NCBI RefSeq assembly: GCF_021502675.1
Contig: NZ_JAKFHA010000002.1
Location: 297,670 to 361,669, forward strand
Direction: 5' to 3'
DNA: 64,000 bases
From: Yinghuangia soli
GTDB lineage: Bacteria; Actinomycetota; Actinomycetes; Streptomycetales; Streptomycetaceae
Shown: positions 34,248 to 42,254 of the stretch, piece after piece
Layout: every line of letters starts with the position of its first letter
Position numbering within the stretch: the stretch's first letter is position 1
Notes under the pieces: model-generated
Told to the model about the DNA's origin: nothing
Seen by the model: only the letters and a program-made list of their open reading frames with translations
Databases searched by the model: none
Position numbers and translations under genes: made by a program

Positions 34248-35076
34248 GAGCCTTGCCGGCGAAGTGGGCACCGGGCTCACTGCCTTGCCGCCCGTTCATC
34301 CACCGCACCGCGAAGTCGACCGCGGGGGCGAACGGGACGATCGTCGCGGTCGCGTCCCCCACGGGACCGGTGGACGGGGACTCCGCCGCCCCCGCCGAGT
34401 ACGCCGCACCGATCTCGGCGAAGTCCCCGCCGTCCAGATCGATGTCGCCGTGGCTCCACCACTCGCCGCGGCCGTCCGCACCGGGGACGACGCAGCGGTA
34501 GATGCGCTGGCGCCGCGCCGGCCCGCGGTATTCGGCGAGGTGGAACGCGCTGCAGGCGGCGAAGCCCGTGCCGAGCATCAGGATCTTGGCCTGCGGCAGC
34601 GCGTACAGCCGCGCCAGCGGCGAGCGTTCGCCGAAGTGGCAGGTCGGGTCGTGATGCGCCGTGACGACCGCCGCGTGGCGGCCCAGCGCCGCGAACGAGG
34701 AGATCGGGTGGGCACTGCGGTGGCTGCCGGGGCATAGGCGCAGCACCTCGGCAAGCGCGCCGACCACCGGCGAGGCCGGTGTCGTGGCGGCCCTGAAAGG
34801 CGGCATCGCGGCCCGGTACTCGCGTACCTCGTCCGCGGTCATCCCCGCGGTGGCCTTGCGGTACTGGTCGGAGGTGTCGGAGTTGTCCGGGGTGAACGCC
34901 GGCACGACCACGGTCCCGGCCGCCCGGCCGACGGCCCGGCGCAACGCACCCAGCACGGTGGCGGCACCGCCCTGGACCGGGCCGAGCGAGCGCAGTGAAC
35001 TGTGCACCAGTACGGTGTCGCCGTCGGTGATCCCGAGGGCGCGGAACTGGTCGACGATCCGCTCGACATCATGCAC
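34222..35076 (-). CDS. AAC(3)-family N-acetyltransferase, copy 2
   Basis: A 284-residue paralogue of the acetyltransferase at 29767. Shared signatures are VLVHSSLRSLGPVQ, VPAFTPDNSDTS, SAHPISSFAALG, HFGERSPLARLYALP and MLGTGFAACSAFHLAEY. GTG 35076 overlaps a 16-codon open frame just upstream by eight bases, which has its own ribosome site. Two members of this family close to one RiPP locus suggest a tailoring or self-protection function; aminoglycoside resistance remains possible. Confidence 0.87.
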   Translation of the reverse strand: MHDVERIVDQFRALGITDGDTVLVHSSLRSLGPVQGGAATVLGALRRAVGRAAGTVVVPAFTPDNSDTSDQYRKATAGMTADEVREYRAAMPPFRAATTPASPVVGALAEVLRLCPGSHRSAHPISSFAALGRHAAVVTAHHDPTCHFGERSPLARLYALPQAKILMLGTGFAACSAFHLAEYRGPARRQRIYRCVVPGADGRGEWWSHGDIDLDGGDFAEIGAAYSAGAAESPSTGPVGDATATIVPFAPAVDFAVRWMNGRQGSEPGAHFAGKALTGERTSR

Positions 35077-35119
35077 GGGACGGGCCGATCGACTCCGGGA
35101 ACGGGACCGGTTCGGGCAT
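35069..35119 (-). CDS. 16-residue leader peptide or mini-peptide
   Basis: ATG 35119, with AGGAG a few bases upstream, opens a 16-residue frame (MPEPVPFPESIGPSRA) whose stop overlaps the start of the AAC(3) gene by eight bases. The AAC(3) GTG has no ribosome site of its own, so this frame may couple its translation. It might also be a peptide substrate; there is no further evidence. Confidence 0.4.
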   Translation of the reverse strand: MPEPVPFPESIGPSRA

Positions 35120-35214
35120 GGTGCTCCTCATAGCGTGTCACCGGACGCGGACGCGCCGGTGCGGCAACCGTAGAGCCGACCGGCGCGCGGAGCCCCTGAG
35201 GCCGGGCGCACCGC

Positions 35215-35252
35215 GCGTAATGGCCTTCAACCGGGGCGGGGGTGCGCAATTG
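35215..35252. promoter_or_regulatory. Motif variants GCGTAATGG and GCGCAATTG
   Basis: GCGTAATGG (35215-35223) and GCGCAATTG (35244-35252) lie in the gap between the divergent AAC(3) and kinase-like genes. They resemble the GCGCAATCG motif found before neighbouring operons. Confidence 0.4.
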
Positions 35253-35362
35253 GCACCCGTCACGAGGATGCGAAAACGCGCCGGACGGCCGTTGCGCGCG
35301 GCTCGCCCGAGGCGTACTCCCGGCCGGCGGACGCACCGGGTGAGGATCGTGGGTGCAAGCGA

Positions 35363-35406
35363 GCGCGCCCGTGCCGGCAGGCCACGGCACCCCTCAACGG
35401 GCGCGC
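35363..35406 (+). promoter_or_regulatory. Leader hairpin before the kinase-like gene
   Basis: GCGCGCCCG (35363-35371) pairs with CGGGCGCGC (35398-35406), enclosing TGCCG/CGGCA, and is followed by CCTTTT and within a few bases by the ribosome site. It may be an attenuator or a structured leader. Confidence 0.45.
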
Positions 35407-35428
35407 CCTTTTCGAAGGAGTGCTCGTT

Positions 35429-36301
35429 TTGGCCGCGCCATGCCCGGAATCGCCCCTCGCCTCCGTGGATCTGCTCGATCAACTGCACGCCCAGTTCGGC
35501 CGCGTCGGCTCCGCGGTCCCGGTCTCCGACCGAGGCGGCACACAGGTCTGGCGGGTGGACACCGCCGGCGGCGTGGTCGCGGTGAAGCTCGACACGGACG
35601 GCGGGCGGGCGGCCGCCGAACTCGCGGTGCTGCGGATGTTGGCATGGCCGGCACTGGCCGGATGGGGCGAGTCCGAAGGGCGCGCATGGCTGGCGACGCG
35701 GTGGGTGGCCGGGCAGACCACCACCGATGTGTGGTCCGCGGTGCGCCAGTCGACATCGCACCACCCCCAGGTCCGGCGCAGAACCCTGCTGGCGACCCTC
35801 GACCTGTGCGAAGCCGTCGCCCGGCTGCACAGGGCCGGCTGGCTGCACGGCGACCTGCGGCCCGAACACTGCCTGCACGCCCGCGGGGGCGTCCGGCTGA
35901 TCGGCCTCTCCCACGCGGTCGGGCCCGCGGCGGACACGCCGTACCGGTCGTCCGGTGAACCCGGGGCGGACGGCGCCGAGGACCTCGACCTCGTCGCACC
36001 CGAACTGTGCGCGGCGGCCCTGCGCGGCGAACCAGCCCGTCCCAGCCCGGCTTCCGAGGTCTACGCGCTCGCCGCGATGATCCGCAAGTGCTGGACCGGA
36101 GCGAGCCCGCTCGACTACGACGGGGCCGAGCCCGCCGCCGAGCGCCGCCGGAGGCTCATTGCGGACGGCCTGCCGCTGCGCGCCGTCCCGGACCGCTGCG
36201 CCTGGCCGGCCCTGGACGCGCGGCTGGCCACCGCCCTGCGCCACGACCCGGATGCCCGTCCCCGCGTCGCCCAACTCGCCCGGATGATCGGGTCATTGTG
36301 A
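35429..36301 (+). CDS. Degenerate protein kinase-like protein
   Basis: A 290-residue kinase-fold protein. The start is taken as TTG 35429, eight bases after GAAGGAG; GTG 35420 overlaps that site. VVAVKLD gives the ATP-binding Lys53, and LHGDLRPEHCLH (139-150) matches the catalytic loop with Asp142. The magnesium-binding DFG is replaced by GLS (159-161), and no glycine-rich loop is clear. EVYALAAMIRKCW and a short C-lobe follow. It may be a pseudokinase, or a phosphotransferase acting on a small molecule or the peptide. It is divergent from the AAC(3) gene. Confidence 0.65.
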   Translation: MAAPCPESPLASVDLLDQLHAQFGRVGSAVPVSDRGGTQVWRVDTAGGVVAVKLDTDGGRAAAELAVLRMLAWPALAGWGESEGRAWLATRWVAGQTTTDVWSAVRQSTSHHPQVRRRTLLATLDLCEAVARLHRAGWLHGDLRPEHCLHARGGVRLIGLSHAVGPAADTPYRSSGEPGADGAEDLDLVAPELCAAALRGEPARPSPASEVYALAAMIRKCWTGASPLDYDGAEPAAERRRRLIADGLPLRAVPDRCAWPALDARLATALRHDPDARPRVAQLARMIGSL

Positions 36302-36586
36302 CCGCAGCCGGATTCATCCCGGCACGCCGATCCGCGGCGGTGCCGGGATATCCGATGCCGCGGTCCCGGGGAAATCATCTCGGCAATCCCGGAGTTGACA
36401 AGACCAGTGCGGCGCGTGAACGTCCGGGGCGACCGGATGCGCTGAGTTCCCTGCGCATCCTGGCCACATCGCGACTGCGCGCAAGGAATGCGGCAATGAT
36501 GGCCGGACCGGCCATGCCGGGCTGATCCGCTGCGGGTGAACCGGCTGAAAGGGCCGGGGCGGCAGGTATCCAAGGAGGACGTGAGT

Positions 36587-37633
36587 GTGCGACGGCCACA
36601 GGAGACCGAGCCGGAGAATCCGCAATCGGCCGCGGTGTCGGCGGAGCACACGACGCGCGGCGAGATATACCGCGGGGACGACCCCGACATCGTCCAACGC
36701 GTGACCAACGCCCGTTTCACCCGGCATGAACTGGATATCGTCGGCAACCGGCCGCTGGACTTCGACTTCCAGGCACTGCACATCGGCCGGCTCGCCGCTT
36801 ACGACTTGTCCTACGGCACCGATGTGCGGACGCTGCCGGTCGAACCGACCGCCCAGTACGTCATACGGCTCGGCCACACCGGGCGGGCCTCGTTCAATGT
36901 GCAGGGAAAGACCACCCCGTTCTCACCGAGCATCCTCAATCCCGGGCAGGCGGCCGTCGCGCACTGGGACGCCGACACCCGCACGCGGTTCCTCTGCGTG
37001 CCGCGAAGACACATCGACGCGGCGGTGCGGAGCCGCACGAGCGAGCGCCACGAAGGGCCCCTCATCTTCGAGAACCGGATGTCCGAGCAGGACCCCGCGG
37101 TGGCGGCATGGCTGGGCCTGGCCCGCCGCTTCGCCACCGGCGCGGGCACGTGGATGGCGTCGTCGCCCTTGGCCATCGGCCACTTCGAGCGGCTCCTCGT
37201 CGACCTGCTGATCTCCGTGCAACCGGGCGACCGCCTGCTGGAACCGGCCCGGACCCGGCGCACGTTCGGACTCGGCCCGCTGCGCCGGGCCATGGCGTTC
37301 TGCGAGGCGAACGCGCACCGGCCGATCTCGGTGAGCGAGATGGCCGCCGTCGCGCGGGTCTCGGTCCGGACCCTGCAGGCCGAGTTCCGGCGCTCCTTGG
37401 ACACCACACCCATCGTCTACCTCAGGGACCTGCGGTTGCGCGGCGCACGCGACGACCTCCTGGAGGTCGCCGCCGGCCGCAGCGACGCGACGATCACCGA
37501 GATCGCGAACAAGTGGGGGTTCCCGCAGCGCCGCTACTTCACGGCGTCGTACGCGCGCGCGTTCGGGCGGCTGCCCTCCGAGGACGCGCAGACGACACCG
37601 GGGAGCTTGGCGACGAGAGGGGTTGCGTTGTGA
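36587..37633 (+). CDS. AraC family regulator 1
   Basis: A 348-residue regulator. GTG 36587 is eight bases after AAGGAGG; GTG 36581 is too close. Residues about 30-190 form an AraC-type sensing domain, and two helix-turn-helix units fill the C-terminus (RPISVSEMAAVARVSVRTLQ, then TEIANKWGFPQRRYFTASYA). It overlaps the next gene as GTGA. A paralogue lies at 39492. It may control the neighbouring peptide locus. The 285-base gap before it has CGGCAATCC and GCGGCAATG. Confidence 0.88.
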   Translation: MRRPQETEPENPQSAAVSAEHTTRGEIYRGDDPDIVQRVTNARFTRHELDIVGNRPLDFDFQALHIGRLAAYDLSYGTDVRTLPVEPTAQYVIRLGHTGRASFNVQGKTTPFSPSILNPGQAAVAHWDADTRTRFLCVPRRHIDAAVRSRTSERHEGPLIFENRMSEQDPAVAAWLGLARRFATGAGTWMASSPLAIGHFERLLVDLLISVQPGDRLLEPARTRRTFGLGPLRRAMAFCEANAHRPISVSEMAAVARVSVRTLQAEFRRSLDTTPIVYLRDLRLRGARDDLLEVAAGRSDATITEIANKWGFPQRRYFTASYARAFGRLPSEDAQTTPGSLATRGVAL

Positions 37634-38058
37634 CAGAACCGACCCTGCCGCAGTCCGACATGGCCGGGCGCGGCGGGCCCGGCACGGACTACGAGGCCGG
37701 GGCCGCCCATACCGGCGCGGACCTCGTCTTCGGCCAACCGCTGGGCGAACCGGTCCTGGTGCGCCCCGCCGACCAGCGGAACTGGGATGTCGAGGCGGTG
37801 TTCGGCCTGTCCGGCGGAACCGCAGCGGCACCGTCCCAGGCCGTCGAACTCGCGGCCGCACAAAGGGTCGCGGTCTCCCTGACCGGCGACCATCTCACCG
37901 GATTCGTGAGTCAGGCCGGTGCGGCACTCCCGGTCAACCGGCACATCGCACTCGCCGTGGCCGTCGTCCGGGCGGTCGCCATCCGGCTGGACGACGACGT
38001 TGCCCGCCGGATGTTTGCCGGCACCCTGCGTCAGGCGGCCTACGTCCCGGAGGACTGA
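37630..38058 (+). CDS. Hypothetical protein coupled to AraC regulator 1
   Basis: A 142-residue protein with no family that I recognise. It has a Gly/Ala-rich first half (DLVFGQPLGEPVLVRPADQ) and a helical second half (RHIALAVAVVRAVAIRLDDDVARRMFAG), without signal peptide or membrane helix of full length. GTG 37630 overlaps the AraC stop by four bases, so the products are made together. A perfect 16-bp hairpin follows. Confidence 0.6.
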   Translation: MTEPTLPQSDMAGRGGPGTDYEAGAAHTGADLVFGQPLGEPVLVRPADQRNWDVEAVFGLSGGTAAAPSQAVELAAAQRVAVSLTGDHLTGFVSQAGAALPVNRHIALAVAVVRAVAIRLDDDVARRMFAGTLRQAAYVPED

Positions 38059-38073
38059 ACCCTCCTCCTGAAC

Positions 38074-38116
38074 GCGCGCAGCGGGGCGGTGACACGACAC
38101 CCGCCCCGCTGCGCGC
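38074..38116. terminator. Perfect 16-bp bidirectional hairpin
   Basis: Arms 38074-38089 and 38101-38116 are exact complements around an 11-base loop and separate convergent genes ending at 38058 and 38146. Confidence 0.85.
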
Positions 38117-38145
38117 ATCTCGGCCGTGGGCCGGAAGGCCTGCTG

Positions 38146-39288
38146 CTATGCCGACCGTTCGGCGACCGGCTCGACGTCCGGCGCCGCGCTGCGCGACCGG
38201 CAGCCGCTCCGGGTCTCCGCGAGGAGCTGGTCCACCGCGGCGGCCGGGTCCCAGGAGCGGCCGGCCGCGGCACGCCGCTGCCGTGCCGCGGAGGTTCCGT
38301 CGGCGAGCAGCCGCGCGATGCCCGCGCCGACCATCTCCCAGTCGCCGCAGGATTCGAGCTCGGGCCGCAGCATGTCCGCCAGCCCGCCGAGCGCCTGCTC
38401 CGCGGGCACCACGGCGGCCAGGAGCGGGTCCACGAGCCCGCCTTCCAGACCCCAGCGGGCTGCGTGCCAGGTCGCCGCCTGGATCAGCTCGCGCCGCACC
38501 ACGGGGCGCTCGCGTCCGGCGGCGGCGGCCGCGCAGGCATGCAGGACCAGCGCCCGGAACAGCGCCGCGATGAGCGCCACGACCTCGACGTCGGGACAGG
38601 AATCGCAGATCCGCAGTTCCAACGTCGGTACGTGGTGGGACGGCCGGATGTCGGTATAGATCATGCCCGGGCCGGAGATCACCCCGGACCGGACCAGCGC
38701 CTCGGCCGTCGCGTCGTATTCGGCGGCCGAGGCGTACTCGCCCGCGGGGCCGCTGGTCGGCCACCGGCGCCACACCATGGAACGCCAGCTGGCGAATCCG
38801 GTGTCCGTGCCCATCCACATCGGAGACGAGGCGGACAGCCCGAGCAGCAGCGGGAGCCAGGGCGACGCGAACGGCATCGCCGCGATGGCGAGTTCCCGGT
38901 CCGGCACGTACACGTGGACCTGGGTGCTGCAGACCAACTGCTCGCGCGACAACTGGCGGTAGAGCTCGGTCATGTCGAGGTAGCGGGGGACGGGCGTCGT
39001 GGACCCGAGCGTGGGCGCGGCGAGCGGAGCGGTGCCGGATGCTATCGGCCCGAGCCCCAGAGGTTCGGCGGCCTCGATCAGCTTGAGGCGCAAGTCCACG
39101 ATCTCGTCGCGAAGTTGGTCGATACCGCGATGCGGGCGCGTGTTCGTCTCGACCATCGAACGGTGGAGCTCGGCGGTGAATCCTTCGTCGGGGAGCACGC
39201 TCAGCAGCTCCGGGCCCCGGTCCACGAGCCTTCGCGTGTTCAAGTCGACGACGTGGAACTCTTCCTCGACTCCCACCGTCACGAGCAC
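38146..39288 (-). CDS. YbdK-type glutamate-cysteine ligase-like carboxylate-amine ligase
   Basis: A 380-residue ATP-dependent ligase of the GCS2/YbdK family that forms a bond between a carboxylate and an amine. It opens with VTVGVEEEFHVVD, the family signature, and shows ELHRSMVETNTRPHRGIDQLR, CSTQVHVYVPD and HVPTLELRICDSCPD. Actinomycetes use mycothiol, so glutathione synthesis is not the obvious role; members can be pathway enzymes for small molecules. Start GTG 39288 is four bases after GGAGG; GTG 39282 is an alternative. GCGCAATCG-type motifs lie about 110-155 bases upstream. Confidence 0.88.
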   Translation of the reverse strand: MLVTVGVEEEFHVVDLNTRRLVDRGPELLSVLPDEGFTAELHRSMVETNTRPHRGIDQLRDEIVDLRLKLIEAAEPLGLGPIASGTAPLAAPTLGSTTPVPRYLDMTELYRQLSREQLVCSTQVHVYVPDRELAIAAMPFASPWLPLLLGLSASSPMWMGTDTGFASWRSMVWRRWPTSGPAGEYASAAEYDATAEALVRSGVISGPGMIYTDIRPSHHVPTLELRICDSCPDVEVVALIAALFRALVLHACAAAAAGRERPVVRRELIQAATWHAARWGLEGGLVDPLLAAVVPAEQALGGLADMLRPELESCGDWEMVGAGIARLLADGTSAARQRRAAAGRSWDPAAAVDQLLAETRSGCRSRSAAPDVEPVAERSA

Positions 39289-39394
39289 AGTGCCTCCTTT
39301 TTCGGACCGTCCGAACACGGAATCTCCGTGGCACACAAGGTCCTTGGCCACCGCAGTCTGATACGCGAATCCGGGACATGGGCAAAGGGGGACG

Positions 39395-39442
39395 CTATTG
39401 CGCGCCTGAAGCTCGCCTTCCGCGCGACGGCCCGCGCAATCG
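39395..39442. promoter_or_regulatory. Inverted GCGCAATAG / GCGCAATCG pair
   Basis: CTATTGCGC (39395-39403, minus copy of GCGCAATAG) and GCGCAATCG (39434-39442) lie 39 bases apart upstream of the ligase gene. They match motifs before the precursor and the secretion locus. Confidence 0.5.
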
Positions 39443-39491
39443 GAAAACCGCCGCGCGATCCGGATGCCCGGCGCGCCGATATGCGCCCCTG

Positions 39492-40628
39492 TCAGCCCAC
39501 CGCGCGACCGCCGCCGGTTCCGACCGACTCGCCCAGCCTCAACGTCTGGGACGGAAGGCGCCCGTAGGCTGCCCGGTAGAGGGCGCCGAAGCGTCCGAGA
39601 TGCCCGAAACCCCAGCGCAGCGCGACATCGGTGACGGTCTCGTCGCTGCTGCCGTTGGCGACGGCGACCAGGTCGGCGTGCGCCCCGGCGAGCCGCACGT
39701 GGCGCAGATGGGCGACCGGAGTGACGCCCAGGTGGGCCCGGAACTTCTCCTGAAGGGTGCGCACGCTCATGTTCCCCGCCGCGGCGATGTCGCCGACCGA
39801 AATCGGCTCGGATGCGTGCTCCTCGCAGAACGCCAGGGCGCTGCGCAGCGAGACGGGGGCGCCGACCGGGCCGCTGCTGGGGATGTCGGAGTCGTGCGTG
39901 TGCGGTTGGCAGGCCAGGAGGCCGTGGACGAGCATCTGCTCGAAGTGCGCGGTGGCGCCCGGCGACCGGGTCAGCAGGCCGGAGTCGACCATCGAGACGA
40001 AGCTGTGCGCCAGCGAGATCCACTGCTGTACTTCGGCGTTGGCGGTGTCGAGGACCGGGTCGAAGAGGATCGGCGCGTCGGAGTCGACGGCTCCCACATA
40101 GGGGCGGATCGCCGCGTCCAGCACTCGGCGCGGGACGCGCAGCACGAGTGCGCTCGCGTCGGGGGTCCACAGCATGGAGACCTGCCGGCCGGGCCCCGTC
40201 ACCACCGGCGCCGGCGGTGCCTCCCGGCCGTCGATCAGGATCCGCCCGCCGTTGCGGACCAGATGGACGAGATAGACGGGCGCCTGGGCGTCCAGCCGGA
40301 GTTCGGCGTGCGTCCCGTAGCCCAGCTGGTAGAGCGCGATCTCGCCGCGGTGCAGCATCCGCAGCTGGGCCCGGACCCCGCTCGCTTCGGGAATGCGCAG
40401 CCGATGCGGGACGACGTGCGAGCCGACCGCGTGGTGCATGAGCCGCGCGTCGGCGCCCTGGTAGACGACCCGGCCGCGCGGCCGGGTCGTATCGGGGGAT
40501 GCCGGCGGGTGCGGCGTCGACGGGAAGGCACTCGGCAGGGCCGGTGCGGACTCGGGCAGCCCGTCCGCAGCACCTGGAGTCGGGAGGGGAGGGACGAGCA
40601 CGGGGCGAGGACGAGCCGTCGCGGACAC
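39492..40628 (-). CDS. AraC family regulator 2
   Basis: A 378-residue paralogue of the regulator at 36587. A Pro-rich N-terminal 50 residues are followed by the sensing domain (RLMHHAVGSHVVPHRLRI, LHRGEIALYQLGYGTHAEL) and a helix-turn-helix pair (EPISVGDIAAAGNMSVRTLQ, TDVALRWGFGHLGRFGALYR). GTG 40628 has AGGAG seven bases upstream. It lies on the same strand as the ligase gene but 203 bases away, with motifs in between. Confidence 0.88.
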   Translation of the reverse strand: MSATARPRPVLVPPLPTPGAADGLPESAPALPSAFPSTPHPPASPDTTRPRGRVVYQGADARLMHHAVGSHVVPHRLRIPEASGVRAQLRMLHRGEIALYQLGYGTHAELRLDAQAPVYLVHLVRNGGRILIDGREAPPAPVVTGPGRQVSMLWTPDASALVLRVPRRVLDAAIRPYVGAVDSDAPILFDPVLDTANAEVQQWISLAHSFVSMVDSGLLTRSPGATAHFEQMLVHGLLACQPHTHDSDIPSSGPVGAPVSLRSALAFCEEHASEPISVGDIAAAGNMSVRTLQEKFRAHLGVTPVAHLRHVRLAGAHADLVAVANGSSDETVTDVALRWGFGHLGRFGALYRAAYGRLPSQTLRLGESVGTGGGRAVG

Positions 40629-40718
40629 GGTGGGCTCCTGTACGAAAAGCGGACGTCCGCGGAGTGCGCGGGACGATCGGGTAGGCCGCGGGACCAGGGC
40701 CCGCGGGCCGGGGTGTCC

Positions 40719-40758
40719 GGGTGCGGCGGCCCCGCCGGTCGACGGGGCCGCCGCACCC
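40719..40758 (-). terminator. Perfect 16-bp hairpin
   Basis: GGGTGCGGCGGCCCCG (40719-40734) and its exact complement at 40743-40758 enclose an 8-base loop, downstream of the minus-strand gene ending at 40859. A C-rich tract follows at 40799-40820. Confidence 0.8.
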
Positions 40759-40858
40759 GACGGGTACGCCGAAGACCCGGAACACGTCGCCGGTCACCGG
40801 CCGCCCCCCGCCCCCCCCGCCGCGTCCCGATACGTGCGGGCGGCGCCCCGGGGCGGGG

Positions 40859-41917
40859 TCAACCGGCGAGCAGCCGGCCGCGGAGTTCGTCCAGGTGCGC
40901 ACGCGCGGCCTGCGCCGCCGCGCTGGTCTCGGCGCCGACCGCGGAGTACGCGCCGATCACCGCCGGGCCGAGCGAGTACGCCGTCTCCGGGTCGTCGACG
41001 TGCAGCCAGCAGTAATGGGCGTTCTGGGTGAGCCGCCACGCCCAGCGCTTGAGCGTGATCACGCCGCCGACGCCGGTGTCCCGGTCGTGCACGGCGCGGA
41101 CCATCGCCGCCTGCGCGAACAACTCGGCCGCGGCATCGCTGGCTCCGTCGCGGAGTGCGGTGTACGCGAGCAGTTCACGCGCGGCGATGGCGGCCGGGAC
41201 GTCACCGCCCTGCTCGGCGGCGCCGTCGAGGGCCTTCGCCAAGTGCCGTGCCTGGGCGGTGTGTCCGCTCTGCAGCGCGGCCTCGATACGCCGGATCTGG
41301 TCGGCTTGCACGGTGGACGGCACCGGCATCTGCTCGATGGCGGCTTCGTTCGCCTCGGCGGGCTCCTCGCGCGTGGGCTCGTTCGCGAACAGTCCCCCTC
41401 CCGCCGGGACCGGAACGGTCTGCGGGGCACGGGCTGCGGGGAGCGGCGTCGGCGCGGGCGTGGGGGCCGGGACAGGAGGCGACGCCAGAGCAGGGGCCGG
41501 AGGCTCCGCCCACGCCGTCCCGGCCGACACCGAAACGGCGTTGTTCGACACCGGGGCCGGACCGAGGCCGAACGACGACGAAGGGCCGCGGTCCCGCCGG
41601 CCGCCCGATCCCGCGGAGCGGCGCTGCCACAACTTGCCACGGGAGTTCTGCGGGGGGACCACCGGCCCCGCTTCGGTCACCGTCGCGTTCGGCGCGACGA
41701 TGAGCGGGAACATGCTGCCGTCCGCCTCGGTCGCTTCGACACGGACCGGGCGGCCGAGCGTCTGGGCGGTCGACGCGGCCGACTGGATCGCCGCGGTGCG
41801 GAGGTCGACCCCGGCCGGCAAGGTCAGGGGACTGCCGTTGACGCGTACTTCCGTTGCGGACAGCTCGATGGCGATGACGGGCCAGCCGGGGACATCCCAA
41901 TCCGAGGACTCGGTCAC
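40859..41917 (-). CDS. Hypothetical protein at the edge of the secretion-like locus
   Basis: A 352-residue soluble protein. Residues 1-85 form a compact N-terminal domain (WPVIAIELSATEVRVNGSPL) that looks like a small beta-rich fold. A disordered Pro/Ala linker runs from about 90 to 215. The C-terminal 130 residues are helical with TPR-like spacing (RRIEAALQSGHTAQARHLAKA). No catalytic motif is visible. It is divergent from the DUF6668 gene, sharing the 337-base control region, and is probably an accessory or regulatory factor of the locus. Confidence 0.65.
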   Translation of the reverse strand: MTESSDWDVPGWPVIAIELSATEVRVNGSPLTLPAGVDLRTAAIQSAASTAQTLGRPVRVEATEADGSMFPLIVAPNATVTEAGPVVPPQNSRGKLWQRRSAGSGGRRDRGPSSSFGLGPAPVSNNAVSVSAGTAWAEPPAPALASPPVPAPTPAPTPLPAARAPQTVPVPAGGGLFANEPTREEPAEANEAAIEQMPVPSTVQADQIRRIEAALQSGHTAQARHLAKALDGAAEQGGDVPAAIAARELLAYTALRDGASDAAAELFAQAAMVRAVHDRDTGVGGVITLKRWAWRLTQNAHYCWLHVDDPETAYSLGPAVIGAYSAVGAETSAAAQAARAHLDELRGRLLAG

Positions 41918-42051
41918 GGTGGACTCCTAGGACGCGGAGGGGGCGGCGGCACGACAGGGGGCGGTCGCCGCTTATGCGGAATGGCATCGGTCGTTTCCGG
42001 CCGTGCTGGCACCCTGTATACGCGCGCAGTCCTTGCCCCTCCGCCGACGTC

Positions 42052-42101
42052 GCGCAATCGAGAGGGGCCTTCGCGCGAGGTGGATGTTCTCTGCGCAATC
42101 G
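42052..42101. promoter_or_regulatory. Two direct GCGCAATCG motifs
   Basis: GCGCAATCG is repeated exactly at 42052-42060 and 42093-42101, 41 bases apart, in the divergent gap 41918-42254. Four turns of the helix separate them. Confidence 0.55.
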
Positions 42102-42254
42102 CGGTCCCGGTGATCCGATGTGCGCGAATATCCGGTACGGCCCTTGCCTCGTCGAAGCGGCTGCCCAAAGGTGGGGGCGCACGGCATCGTGGCGTGTGCG
42201 CCGGCGCCGCCGTGCCCTGATCCGTGCGCGACTCCGAGGTGAGGTGACCTCGAC

